From Megamerina dolium (lineage: Eukaryota; Arthropoda; Insecta; Diptera; Megamerinidae): 64,000 bases of DNA. The stretch lies in assembly GCA_963854835.1 (NCBI GenBank), contig OY978527.1:38135040-38199039 (forward strand). The letters are read 5' to 3'. Within the stretch, counting starts at the first letter, position 1, and each line of letters starts with the position of its first letter. Shown here in pieces: positions 37,331 to 49,797 of the stretch. The translations under genes and the position numbers were made by a program. The notes under the pieces were generated by a model, which worked only from the letters and a program-made list of their open reading frames with translations, was not told the origin of the DNA and searched no databases.

Positions 37331-40300
37331 CCTTATGCAAAATACGATGCAAAATGATTTTGAATACAAAAATAAAAATGTAGCATAAACATAAAATTAT
37401 TCCAAGTTCTTGTACATATTATAATATTTCTTTTGTTAATATAAAATTTAATTATATACTTTGGAAATTGAGAAAAGATGTATATTTCGCATTGCATATT
37501 TTCGTATCAATCTGATTGAAAGTTATAAATCGTTTGTGATATTAGTCATCAACCACTATGCATACTATAATTTGTTGACAATCGTTCATTGTTTGTTGCC
37601 TAATTATTTAAAAGTTGCTCATAAATGTTTCCAATTTAGCGCATGTTGCTATACTCATGTATACAAGCGCTATAATATACATGTATATTGTATACTCTAT
37701 GTAGTATACTCGTATAAATGAGTATTTTACATTCTCTCATAACCTTGTTACATGTTATTAATCAACAAATTCACTCTCACTCATTTCAATACTAGTTTTA
37801 ATTGCATTATGCATCATATTTTTGTAAATTCATATTTATATATGCATTTTATAGGTATCATACTTTCATTTATATGTATTATTAATGTTAAATATGTAAA
37901 TATAAAAAAGAGAATACACAAACAAATAATCATCGTGCAAGTCATTACAAACCCAACTACGAGTGCTTCACTGTGTGTATGTGTGACCTCATAACACCCG
38001 CTTAAATATTATTTAGCACCTTGTTAATGTGTAATTGCCTCCTTCTGGCATACATTTAATTACAATCAGAATAAAAACAAATCAATATTATTTAATACAA
38101 ATAAAATGAAATACAATTGTAATAATGCATGTATACATGTTGTTATTATCGTTGTAATAAATATGATTGTTCATTATATACATTTATAAGTATTAATATT
38201 TAAAGGAAATGACATTGTTTATGCCAAATTTGTCGTCGTCGTCGTCGTCATTAGTAATTATTGTAATATTGTACATACATACTGTTTATTGTTTGTTGTG
38301 GGAGCGTAAATCTTTAAATTGTAGATATTATTTATACATGAACATGTGTAAATTAGTTACTACTGTTATTAGATATATATATTTATGTATGTACTTTATG
38401 TCAATGCACTAACTAAAAATAAACGTATAGAATATATATTGTATAACCAAGTTAACCATATTAAAAGCTCAATAAAAAAGTTTTTAGATAAACAATAGAC
38501 AATTAAAACAATAGAATATTAAATGTGCTAAATAAACACTCTTCGAAATTTATTATTTATCCTTATTTTTTTTTAAAAAATATTTGACAACTAATTTAAT
38601 TATAATATTTTCATAATTCGGAAAACTTCAATAACTTTTATTTGATAGCCACGATTTTTCACAACTCACTTGGAACTCATGGGAGTATGTAATTTACATT
38701 TACATTATATATGTAGATACATATGTACTTATTTATTATTAATTATGTTATTGAAATTATTACATATTACATATGGTAATTTTTAATTAATAATTATTTT
38801 CTCCTAATATTTATTTGTTTAATTTTATATTTGAATTTTATGTGAATGTCAACATTGAGTTTTTTCAGCTTTGTTGTTACACACAAATTTTTTTATGGAC
38901 GTCAACTTAATTAACCGTATTTAGTTAACAACTCGGAAATGAGAACGTGTGTGAGAATGTGATTTTCTCTTATTGTTTTTTTTTATAATTGACAATTTGT
39001 AATTAGCAAATAATAAGAATACGAGTAATAATAGTTGTTTATTATTTAATTTAACTTGATTTTTTTTTTATATACAAATTGTATTTATTATGAATATGAG
39101 GGGGTGTAAATAACAGTAATTTAGCAAGGTTAGAATTATAAATAGAAATGCTAATAGATTTGTTATAAATATGAAGATTCTGTTTATGAATTAATTTTTT
39201 TAAGAAATATTGTTGCAAAAATATATAGCAATATAATCTTTAATTAAAGTTAATTACATTGACGATTGAATTTACTTTTAATATTTTTAATTAACAATTA
39301 TTTATTGTACAATATTCATTTATATATATTTTTTCTCTTTAAATTTCAGGTAATTTATTCAAGAGACAAACACCTATAGTGCAATAATAAGTATGTACTC
39401 GTATGTAAGTAGAACAAAACATTGTTTCAGATATTCAGACGGTCTATGATCACGTGCAGTGAAGATCAAAATATACCAGCCATAATCTTCTGCGCAGTAA
39501 ATTCATTCTGTGGGAAAAAAATGTGAGGGTTGAAGATGTAAAATAGTGGACAATAATTTAGGGATGTGGACAATATTGGGTGCGGATCTGCAATTTTTAT
39601 AAAAGCTGATTCTCTATAATTATAATCTGCATGTGAAATATGGTTTTCATAAGCGGAAGACTACATTAGTTAGGGTTGTATAAAATTAAAATTATAATTA
39701 AAACTACACGACCTTGCATGGGAAGTACATTAAATAGTGGGCGTGTATTACTCATTTCTTCTAAATCAAGTTTTTCTTACAATACTAATCCACACTTTAA
39801 TCCACACTTTAATTATTATGTGGATTTCTTACGCTTAATACTTCGTAAGTTATGGCAATTTTATATTTTCAATTTCCACATATTTATAGGGGAGCTACGT
39901 TAAGTAATGGATGAGCGTGGCTCGCTGGTGTCTCGCAAATTCTTTAGAAATTTAATGCTATATAAAATATAGCATTAATATTATATAAAATTTGCATTTT
40001 TCCCCTATATTATCCAAGTTTGACAGGCACAACAGTACTGGAAAATGAGATGAGTGTTGGATCGTTAAACCTATTTTTTTTTCAAAATTTAATGCAAATA
40101 TTTTGAGCCAAACTGGATAAAAAGAAATGCCTATATTTCAATCGCATAAACGAGAATATTAACGTAATTTACCAACATCATAATAAATGCAATACACATA
40201 TTGATATAATATATTGTAAAGATCCTCGAATGATGTCATGAGGAATTTATTTCAATATATCGTTTAAGCCAAACTTGTTTGTGGTGGCGCTATTTCTTAA

Positions 40301-41217
40301 AATAACACAAGAAAGAAGATTAAAATGTACGGCTTACTACATATGTATTAAAAACCACAACCAAATAAGAATAATAATAAATATGTTGTGAAATATGAGA
40401 TTTTGTAAAGCAATTAAGTCATAAGGCTTATAAAAAAAATAAGCTTCTTTACGGACAAACAGATTGACACTTGAAGACAAAATACAACTTATGGCATGAC
40501 ATCAGTTGTAGGGAGAGAAAGAGAGAGAGACGTGAATATTAATATTTTCTCGATTTAGAACAGTGTTAATATTAAAACGAATTCCTAATCGTTATAATTT
40601 CGTTTTATTTTTCCTATAACTAAGGACCATTATACAATATTTAAGCAAATAAAACGACTATGTGCCAATTTGTCGACTACTATCTGAAATATTGTCGAAT
40701 TTCTCATATGACACAGGAAAACCATATTTGGTAGAATGTAAATACAAACATATATACACCATCTTTATTATTATTATAAATTTTTTTCACACTGACACAC
40801 TTAATGAAAAATGTTGCCTTGTCCTTGAACTAAATATTTAAATTAAGTATTTATAAAGGTACAATAAATGGAAGGAGAATAAATTTGTAATAAATACACC
40901 CGCAAAAAAAAAAAACCAAACTAAAGTGGTGCAGGAAAACCCATAAAACACTTTGAGAAAATAAATAAATTTCACTCTTAATTACATCGACCAAAACAGA
41001 TGTGGGGGCATAAACAAATATTGAATATACTACGAGAATGTACTTATAGCATGTTGTATATAATAAAAAATTATAACTAATTAAAGGCGAGCCAAAATAT
41101 TTTAAGAAATAATGTTCGTTTTATTATATCTTATGTTCATATCGAATTTAATTCTCGTAAATTTGCATATAAGGCGAAGAGCAAAATATTTACAATGATG
41201 CTGTGATAATCATAGTA
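37331..41217. other. 3.9 kb without recognised genes
   Basis: Very AT-rich DNA with short GTC (38230-38248) and GA (40512-40530) runs. A 40-base SINE scrap lies at 40011-40050. No domain-bearing frame. Confidence 0.6.
40011..40050 (+). repeat. SINE scrap
   Basis: TCCAAGTTTGACAGGCACAA then CAGTACTGGAAAATGAGA matches the junction between SINE body and tail only. Confidence 0.5.
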
Positions 41218-42050
41218 CAGGGTGGACCATATACAAGTTTCTTTTTAAGACTTAAAAAAATAAACAAAAATAATTTTTTTGGGTATATTATTGATTTATT
41301 CAAACATTCCCATTATTTGTGCAACACAACTTCATTCATGTAACTGCCTCGCTGGCTTCGCAATGGAGCATTTTGTCAACCCAGTTTTCAAAAACCTTGG
41401 TGACGATTTGTGGCTTCCTCGATATTCGCCCTAAGGGCCTGAATCGTCAACGGATTGTTCGCATAACATCAGTCCTTCACGTCACCCCACAAACAAATTT
41501 GAATGGCATCAAATCGCAGCTCCGAGGTCGCCAATTGATATCACCGAGACGGCTAATAACACGATTACCGAACTTTGCGTTCAAAAGATCGTTTGTGGCA
41601 TGGGCTGTGTGGCATTGTACACCATCTTGCTGAAACCAAAGATCGTTCAAGTCCATATCTTCAATTTCCGGCCACAAAAAATTGTTTATCACGCATCTGT
41701 AGCGCTCACCGTTAGGCCATTGATACCACCGCTCCAAAATCCGCACCAAACTGTCATTCTCTGAGAATTTATTGGCTTCTCGACGATCACATGCAGGTTT
41801 TCCGACCCCCAGTTGCGGCAATTTCGCTTGTTAACATAGCCGCCAAGATGAAAATGCGCTTCGTCAGAAAAGATGAAAGAAACTTCTCTGCAATAAACGC
41901 ACTGTTTGGGATACACAATGTTGACTTTAGTGTAAAGCTTTTCATTTTCAGATATGATACTGGCATTCTATCAAGATTTCCAGTGGGAAAAAGCTGTCAC
42001 TGTAAAAATAACATATGATTAAAAAGTGAACCACTAAATGGTCTACCCTG
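41218..42050 (-). mobile_element. DD41D mariner, internally deleted, both ends present
   Basis: An 833-bp element flanked by TA (41216-41217 and 42051-42052). The ends are inverted: CAGGGTGGACCAT on the left, and CAGGGTAGACCAT read on the minus strand from the right. Minus-strand fragments give F-S-D-E-A-H-F (first catalytic Asp), G-Y-V-N-K-R-N-C (41689-41916), then G-E-R-Y-R-C-V-I-N-N-F, 'FQQDGVQCHTA' (second Asp) and 'NWRPRSCDLMP' (41477-41821). The residue at the expected third catalytic position is Lys, not Asp. The N-terminal third is missing and the frame is broken. Confidence 0.9.
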
Positions 42051-43082
42051 TATTTGATAATAGTGTTGATGGTGCAATCTTCTTCAAATAAATGAAAATT
42101 ACCAGAACAAAAATAAAAAATTACAATAAAGCGATTTTCAGATTCTTTTTAAGTTTTAATTGATTACTTTTTAGTCAAATCATTTATATTCACATTGTGT
42201 GGATTGTATGTGAAAATACGTATATCCCGAAAGCAATTGTATAACATCCCTGTCGTTAAGATGTATTGCTCATGTACGCTATGTAAAACTATGGTTGCTA
42301 TTTTAATATTTCAAAATGTATTCATGTAGAAGTACATTTTTCTTTAAAAATGTTTTTAAATTAATATGATTGAATGCATTTTTAAAAAATATTTTTCAAA
42401 CGTGAACATTTTTGGTTTTCAATCCCTCAATCGTAGCCGTCTTGGGCTTAGAACTTCCCACATGAAGAACTTTAGATCTGTGATATCACATGTTCTTGGT
42501 GAATTGCCCCGTCCAAATTCTTCGTTGATGTGTTTCGAAGATAAAATGTGAATACTGCACAAAAATACCGTGACCATTTGACAGCTTGATGTGTCATAAA
42601 ATCACTACTGGAAAAAGCATCTTTAAATGAATCACCCTATATAATAAAATCAGCAAAACAAACAATCATTTAACCATCTACCTAACCAAGCGAACCATTA
42701 AACCATTACATGTTCAACACAAGCGAAATATGACCAAAATAACAGGTGGGTGTGTTGTGATTTCACTGGCTATGATCTCCCGCATTTGTTTATAGACGTA
42801 AATATATACAACCAATATATGATTGTTTACTCATTTACTTGAAAAGAAAGAGTAAATAATTATATGTTTTGTTTTTCTAATCGAAATGAAATTGAAATGG
42901 AATTTAAGTACTATTATAACTAAGTGTGAATAATTTTTTACAGATGTTTCACCGCCACCTGTATATGAGTATTTGCACATATGTACTATAGTTTAGGTAT
43001 GCGGAAGAAATTTTTGCAACTCTATACATATATACTTTATTAGAAAGATAATTTTATTCCGTTAGTTTTTAAATATAATTTG
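42051..43082. other. No gene recognised
   Basis: AT-rich DNA. A 61-codon frame at 42366-42551 is unassigned. Confidence 0.5.
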
Positions 43083-43330
43083 GGGCATGTGCGTGATCCA
43101 GTCTTCGACCACTTTTTCAAGCAATGGCTGCCATATTTCGGCAATAATTCACAAAATGATGTCTTCCAATGCGTCCAAATTTTCCGGTCTCTTCGCATGA
43201 ATCTATGTCTTCATGCAATCCCAAAGAAAAATATATAGAGACGTTAAATCGAACAATCTCGGTGGCCAATCGACTGGCCGATTTCGAGAAATAACGCATT
43301 CACCAAATATGTCCTTCAATAAGTCAATTG
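43083..43330 (-). pseudogene. DD41D-type mariner, C-terminal fragment
   Basis: Minus-strand pieces in two or three frames give I-F-L-W-D-C-M-K-T, R-P-E-N-L-D-A-L-E-D and L-L-E-K-V-V-E-D-W, the order found after the last catalytic Asp in this family. Several stops. Confidence 0.7.
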
Positions 43331-43619
43331 TTTGACGCGACTAATTTGAGTCCTTCTCAATACTGCACTCTACAGCAACTATTGTTGCTTCTTTGTCCAT
43401 TGTACGACATCTCTGTGGATTATGTAAATAAATACAAAATAGAAAATCGCAGAATTTTTCACCTCCCTAACTTAGTCTTACCCCTAGTAAATAGAAATAG
43501 ACTATTTCCCATTCAAAGCTACGGTTTTTTTCGCCTGGCACGTAAATTATTAATGCGCGGCAAAATAATTTCGGAAGAAATGGGCCAGCCATGCGATCTC
43601 TGTTGCAAAAAAGCATTAT

Positions 43620-44060
43620 TAGCATTAAGTTTTTCCCTTCATCTTAAGCAACTGAAACGTTTCGATGATTTAAGACTGGTGATTTTGATGTGAAACATAA
43701 AGAACTTCCCGGACAGCCGAAAATGTTTGAAGTTGCCGAATTCCAAGCAAGAACAAATGACAAAAGTTTAAATGTTGATGTTAATGTTAATGTGTACATG
43801 GTATGGGAAAGATCCAATTGTGACTAGGGATGAAAAGTGTGTTTCTTTTGAGAATCCTATCAATTGCTTATCAAGTCCGACCATCAACATGGACTATAAA
43901 GCCGAATCGTTGCGGAATGGAAGAGGATTCTTTGTTTTTGGTCGAATCACCAAAGGTGTGGTGTACCATCAGCTTCTGACTCCAACGGTACTGATCGCTA
44001 CCGATAACAAATGATCGAATTGAATCGAGCTTTGCTCAAAAACTAACTTAGATTAGCACT
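43620..44060 (+). pseudogene. mariner transposase fragment (mellifera-like)
   Basis: Plus-strand pieces follow mariner order. G-D-F-D-V-K-H-K-E-L-P-G-Q-P-K lies at about 43670-43730, the linker after the second helix-turn-helix. V-T-R-D-E-K-C-V-S-F-E-N-P follows at 43815-43855 (first catalytic Asp), then G-V-V-Y-H-Q-L-L-T-P near 43960. The rest of the catalytic domain is absent. It belongs to a different mariner subfamily from 13140 and 33880, judging by the DEK...FENP wording. Confidence 0.75.
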
Positions 44061-44313
44061 GTAAGGATAACCAGATTTACAAGAAACGGGCTAGCCACGT
44101 CCACTGTTTATGGGAGCTCCCATACAAAATGACTGAAGCGTTGGAAGTTGTTTTATGTTTAAACCACCGTAAATTCAGCAGTTTTCAGCTTAACCATTTT
44201 TAGCATGATGTTTAATATTGTTGTTTGTAATAAATTTGCGAGAAACCAGGGCGACAGATCACACCTACTATTTATGTAGCTCCCACGCAAAGTCGCAGAC
44301 TTATCTTATACTT

Positions 44314-44324
44314 TAAAACCCCTA
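44314..44324. repeat. Target-site duplication of SINE, left copy
   Basis: TAAAACCCCTA, repeated at 44663-44673 immediately after the SINE tail. Confidence 0.85.
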
Positions 44325-44662
44325 GTGGGTGCCGTAGCTCAATGGTTAGGGCGTTGGCATTCTGATCTGTAGGTCGTGGGTTCAATCCCCTGCTGAAGCA
44401 TAACAAAATATGATATCGAAAATATTTTTCTTTCGAACGGTACCCACCTGTCGGCAAAAATTGGCAATTTGCCAAAAATGCTTCTTAAAAGAGCTCTATG
44501 ACAAACCTAAGTTAAAATTATGTCACAAGGGTTCTGCCGTTCGGAAACGGCTAATATAAGTAGATCCCTTCTAATGCTGTCCAAATTTAACACGCACAAT
44601 GGGCCTTTCTAGCCTAAGTGTATCCTCTCAGAGAGAGGGCAGCTACATAACCTGACCTAACC
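44325..44662 (+). mobile_element. tRNA-derived SINE, full length, tail type 1
   Basis: Best type-1 copy. The head is GGGTGCCGTAGCTCAATGG with B box GGTTCAATCCC, followed by the standard body. The tail CACAATGGGCCTTTCTAGCC, then GAGAGAGGGCAGCTAC, then ACCTGACCTAACC matches the 3' UTR of the LINE at 54005-54472, including the CCTAA repeats at the very end. It is flanked by an 11-bp target duplication. Confidence 0.95.
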
Positions 44663-44673
44663 TAAAACCCCTA
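44663..44673. repeat. Target-site duplication of SINE, right copy
   Basis: TAAAACCCCTA, matching 44314-44324; its first base is shared with the CCTAA tail. Confidence 0.85.
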
Positions 44674-46261
44674 TAACTTACAAAATGTTTCACCTATGGG
44701 CAGAAGTTATTCTTAAAAAATTTGGTAAGTCACGCCTACTTCTTAATGTAGCTCCTGTACAAAGTAGTGGAAATAAAAGAAAAAAATATGGATGTGCAAG
44801 CACTTTATATATATATCTACATGTGCAGGGTATAATTTGGTCCGCCCCAGGCCTAGGCAATTATGGGCAAATGCAGTCATCGGTCTAATTAAACTCACTG
44901 CATGCACTTTTCTTCACATGTTCAACGCTCTCACTACAGTGATTTGGAAAATTTCGGTACGAAATGTTGTAAACACACTACTACAATTATGTATAAATTC
45001 TGTTGTATGTATATCACACATATTCGTAAGGTACAATAACCCATGTGCTTGCGAGTGTGTCCCAAAAATAAAAATACTTTACCGGTATATGGTGTGCATA
45101 TGGTATATGTATACGTACTTACCATAAGTATGTACATAGTAAACATTTAATAGTTAATTTAACCATGAACTTTGTTAACCTTCTCTCCTTCTCCCTCTCA
45201 CACACACGGACATCATAAGAGCTAGATTTAAAAAAAGCACTTATATATGCCATACCGTAGCTTCAAAAAAGTATATGCACTCAAAAAATGTATATATGTA
45301 TGTATAACGTAAATAAATAGCAAACGCAACAATTAAAAATATATGCGCCTGCCTGCTTAACCTATTAAAGTTCAATAACTCGTTTTCAGTATAAAAATGT
45401 TATCAATTCTTACCAGTTAAAATTTTTTTAATTTTTTTGAAATAAACTGACAAAATGTCATACACCTACGCTCAATTCAAATAGACACAATAAAATTAAA
45501 TACGATAAATATTTATTGGACAATAATGTGATAATCAATATACATTTTGTACTGCCAGTCATACGCAAGATCAACTGCTTACAGATAAATTTTAGATGCC
45601 GGTATGAGTAGGCAGTCATATTAAACACTACATGGACCTTGCTCCAATGTAAGAGAGATGATCAGCCTCATTCAAAGTTGACCTTTTAATTAATCAGACA
45701 ACATTGACTTGATTGTTACCAGGGACCGAATTTATAGGAAGTAAAAATGCATTGAAATTTAATAAATTACATTTCGGGCTGGAAATACAGAATGAATGAG
45801 AAATATATTTTTTCGTAGTACGTGAAATTGTAATTATCCACATACCATAATATTTTAGAAGATCTTTCTTCAAATTTGATCTGAGGACATCGACATCAAA
45901 GAGCTGACCTACTTTTTTCATATAAGACTTGGAGCTCGTTTATTTTTACCTAGAGGGCTAACAATTGCTTTAACAATACATCGTCCAAGTTGCTATAATA
46001 ATGTAAATGTCTCCTCCTAATCTTCTGCGTTCAGTAAAACTAGAATTTTTCGGCAAGAACGTCTCCTTTCAGCTCAATATATACAATGTAGTCTTTTTTC
46101 CGGTTTGTTATTCTATTTGAAAGGAATAGGTCTTCCCAATGCCTTAAAAATCTTACCGCCTTACCATTTATATCTTTCTTTACACAATTTCGCCGTTACT
46201 ATGTTGACCTCCTGAACGCATTGTGCTTTGCAATCGAAAAATGTAGTATATTCCTAAATGC
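44674..46261. other. No gene recognised
   Basis: AT-rich DNA. Frames on both strands near 44792-45146 are chance overlaps. Confidence 0.55.
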
Positions 46262-46538
46262 AGCGGTACCCACCTTCCGGCAAGAATTGAGAATTTTTGC
46301 TGCAGTAACAATTTGTCAAAAAATGCTTCTTAAAAGAGCTCTGTGACAAAAAGTAATTTAGAGCGATGTCACAAGGGTTCTGCCGTTGGGAACCGGCTAA
46401 TATAAGTAGGTCCCTTCTAATGCTGTCCAAATTTAACATGCACAACAGTATTAGAAGAGAAGCTTGAAGGTATCACAATAGGCCTTTCTGGCCTAAGTGT
46501 GTACTCTCAGAGAAAGGGCAGCCATATAACCTAACCCC
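46262..46538 (+). mobile_element. SINE, 5'-truncated, tail type 1
   Basis: It starts in the body (GCGGTACCCACCTTCCGGCA), passes AAAAGAGCTCTGTGACAAAA and AAGTAGGTCCCTTCTAATGC, and ends in the LINE-like tail (ATAGGCCTTTCTGGCCTAAG, then AAAGGGCAGCC, then ATAACCTAACC). Confidence 0.88.
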
Positions 46539-46599
46539 CAGCCCTACTGTTGTCTTGTAAGCCGGTGTGTCACCATGACCTTATTGGTCGATAGGACCA

Positions 46600-47370
46600 T
46601 GACCTTCTTTGGGAAGATATTTCACAATAACTCAAAAAATAATAGCGTCGATTGCTCGAAAGAACGATTACGGTGCTTCAAAAAAAATACGATCGTGATT
46701 GATGACGAATCTTGAATCTATACGTATAAAAAAAAATTATTATATTTGGCATTTATAAGCCCCGACAGGCTCTTTGGCCAAGCTCGTCTTCCAGTATTAT
46801 TGTGCGTGTTAAATTTTAGGCAGTATTAGAAGGGCCCTACTTATTTTAACCGATTCCGAACTCCGGCAGAACTCTTATAACATCAATTTTTCTGAGCTTT
46901 GTCACAGAGTTCTTTTAGAAGCTATTCCATGGCAAATTGTTACAGCCGGAAGAATTGACAAATGCATGCCGACAGATAGGTATCGTTTGAAAGAAAAATC
47001 TTGTCGATATTAAATGTGTACTTCAGTCGGGGATTGAACCCACCACCTACATATCAGAATCCCAACACAGTAACCACTGAGCTACAGCACCCACGTATAG
47101 TTGACCGTATAGGTGTTCCAAAAAGATCCAAAACCAACAAACGTTGCTCGCGCTCGAAGCATTGGAAAACTAGCTATGTTGCAACCGTACCTTTTTTTAG
47201 AGTACACATCCATTTGAAGTCATCGAAGAAATATGAAAAACAAACCTGAAACGTCGAATCATTCTCTACCATAACAATTAGAGCTCTCACACATCTGCTC
47301 AATAACTTAATATTGAATCAAAATATTGAATTGATGGGTCATCCGCCGTTCAGCCGTTCCCTAGAAGGCA
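46600..47370 (+). pseudogene. mariner transposase relic split by a SINE
   Basis: Plus-strand DD34D-type fragments on both sides of an inserted SINE. To the left (46640-46728) are Y-G-A-S-K-K-I, then D-D-E-S, a stop where Trp is expected, and I-Y-T-Y. To the right (47100-47370) the order resumes with G-V-F-Q-K-D-P-K-P-T-N-V-A-R-A-R-S, then S-H-T-S-A-Q and M-G-H-P-P. It is the same broad family as 13140-13920 (the W-V-F-Q-D-Q-P-N-P-T-K wording). Numerous stops show it was dead well before or after the SINE arrived. Confidence 0.85.
46729..47092 (-). mobile_element. tRNA-derived SINE, full length, tail type 2, inside mariner
   Basis: Minus-strand copy with a 7-bp target duplication, ACGTATA, at 46722-46728 and 47093-47099. 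It has the type-2 tail (TTGGCATTTATAAGCCCC), the full body, the B box (reverse complement of GGATTGAACCC) and the head (CACTGAGCTACAGCACCC). It has a 3' A/T-rich run next to the left duplication. Confidence 0.94.
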
Positions 47371-48513
47371 TTATTACTTAATGCGACTAAATTTCAAATG
47401 GAAGAAGTAAAGTAATTCTAATCTTTAATAGACGTGATGCCTTTAAGCCTCCTCTCAAGTCTTTATTTTTATCTATTATGTATGCATAACAAATATATAC
47501 GATACATATGAAATACCTCAGCAGCAATAATTGAAGCACCGTGCACGTTGACAAACGAGAAATCATGCATACCACAATTTAAAAACCAAACAAACTAGCC
47601 TGTCTGCAATCAATACAGGCCAGTTTAATAACACAAGAATTCAACATCATTGACTCATTTAAAAATAGAAAAAAAGAATGCTCCATTGGATCATCGACTC
47701 GTATCACATGAACGCCGCATACCTGTAAAATGGTGAGGGTGAATGTAATATATGAGAAATTATATGCAGCATTTATTCATTTCATTCGCATATTTTAATT
47801 GAAATAACACCATCAATCGATTGACGGCGACTATGACATATTTCTTAGACGTATGTATTCAAATCTGCAACAAAGCAGGAAAAGAATGCATTCTAAATTC
47901 ATTACAATCACTGTTTTAATGAATAATAATTTTTGATTAAAGCATTTTCGAATCGTCGATTAGTTATTCATTTATTATTGGATTCGTTTATGAATGAATT
48001 GTTGCTTATGCCTTCAAATGATTGCATTCAATTACACATCTGGCAATTCAGCCACTTGATATGTTGGCCGAATTTGTAGTGCATAATGCAAACAAACGCA
48101 CGCATGTCTGCATCGTGCATCGATAACTAATAAACCAGTTGTTAGTAAATTAGTTGTATATACATTACCTATAAATCTGGTAGCTGCTCACTGGCTAGCT
48201 AACAATATAACTAGTTGGTTGATTGGTTGCTTACTATTACCTACATGCGTAGTTGTGTGTTATTATTGTTTGTTGTTATTACTGCTGTTGCTTAAGCAGT
48301 CTATGTATGTAGTATGTAGTTCTTGCTATTCGCATAGTGCCGGAAGCATATTTTCGCTTTATTATTATAGCACGTACTTTGTCAAAGGCGTCATCATTAA
48401 ATACATTCTGATGCGTCATTTCAACAATATCAAAGACAGTCCAACCAACTTGTCCAACTAAAGTTCGGTTTTCTAAATATTACTGTTATTATTATGTTGT
48501 CTACCTCAAGTCA
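47371..48513. other. No gene recognised
   Basis: AT-rich DNA. Frames at 47387-47575 and 48219-48461 show no domain. Confidence 0.55.
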
Positions 48514-49797
48514 AGTCATAAATATTGGTACACAACTAAACGCATTCATTACGAATGCAATATTGAGCGCATCCATTTCATTTTGACTGCAATTTGACAG
48601 CTGACATTTATGCTTCATTGCCACGTAAAAAGTTTTTAGCATCCATTGTTTACAATCATGGAATGGGGCGACATCGAAAATCATATTGTTGTGTTGGTGT
48701 TGGTCTACTAAATTGCAACGTTGGAAAAGGCGATATCTCTCGAACGTTGCGACCACTTGGAATCCCTCGCAATTCTGTGTATCGTGCTGTGAAGTTATTT
48801 GAGAATACTGGTGGAGTACGAGACCTTCAAAGGTCCAGCCGTCCGCGTATTGTGAGAACTCCGAAAGCGATCAAAGCCGTGAAGAAACGAATCGATCGAA
48901 AACCGGTGAGAAAACAGAAGATCTTGTCGAGGGAAATGCAAATTTCGCAAAAATCCATGTCCATGAAGATTTGGGACTCAGTGCGTACAATCGATACACT
49001 GGACACCTGCTCACGGCCGCATTGGAGGGAAAACGCAAACGAAAATCGAAAGCGTTACGCAGCCGGTACGCTCACAGACAAATTCTGTTTACTGACGAGA
49101 AAATCTTCACCGTAGAAGAATCGTTCTATAAACAGCAACGATCGTGTGTATGCTTGGTCATCCACAGGAGCATCCCAACTCATGCCGCGGATCCAAAGAG
49201 GCCTCTGCTCCAGCTCACAAGGCAAAAACGACTCAACTGTGGCTAAAAAACAACATTCCGGACTTCGTATCAACGGTTGATTGGCCAGCTGGTAGTCCAG
49301 ACCTCCAGATCCGTTGGATCACAAGATGTGATCCGTATTATAGGGCATGGCTTGCTCTACTCGACACCCAGATATTGAGTCGTTGATCCAAAGAGGCCTC
49401 TGCTCCAGCTCACAAGGCAAAAGCGACACAACTGTGACTAAAACACAACATTCCGGACTTCATATCAACGGATAATTGGCCAAAACTTTTAGTCCAGACC
49501 TCAATTCGTTGGATTACAAGTTGTAGTCCGTATTAGAGGGCATGGCTTGCTCTTACTCGACACCCAAATATTGAGTCGTTGAAGCGAACCCTTGTCCGTG
49601 CAGTGGACATGAAGTGCGACTCGCGATCGATGACTGACCAGATCGTCTCAAGTCGTGCTGGACGGCAAATGGCAATAAGTTGTTCGAAGATTTATAGCCA
49701 TTGAATAACCCAATAAAAAGAAAGAAAAAAAAGTTTTAAAAAATATTAATTCGTTTTCATTTGGCTTCGATTTTTCTGTGTACCAATATTTATGACT
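48514..49797 (+). mobile_element. maT-like (DD37D) Tc1/mariner element, degenerate
   Basis: About 1.28 kb bounded by inverted repeats: AGTCATAAATATTGGTACAC at 48514-48533 and its reverse complement near 49778-49797. The plus-strand transposase starts at about 48663 (M-G-R-H-R-K). A helix-turn-helix region follows (G-D-I-S-R-T-L...I-P-R-N-S-V-Y-R-A-V), then a linker with K-P-V-R-K-Q-K-I-L-S-R-E-M. 'ILFTDEKIFTVEE' (first catalytic Asp) is near 49080-49115. 'APAHKAKTTQLWLKNN' and 'DWPAGSPDL' follow near 49205-49305. The second catalytic Asp position reads Ala at a deletion junction, and the frame is lost afterwards. From about 49191 a roughly 195-bp segment is repeated in tandem. Confidence 0.88.
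49191..49590 (+). repeat. Tandem duplication within the maT-like element
   Basis: ATCCAAAGAGGCCTCTGCTC occurs at 49191 and again at 49386. Both are followed by CAGCTCACAAGGCAAAA, AACATTCCGGACTTC and ATATTGAGTCGTTGA, 195 bp apart. The two units differ by scattered substitutions. Confidence 0.88.

Noticed and set aside
43328..43619. 121-codon plus-strand gene
   Set aside because: Its end overlaps a mariner fragment in another frame; the start shows no recognisable domain.
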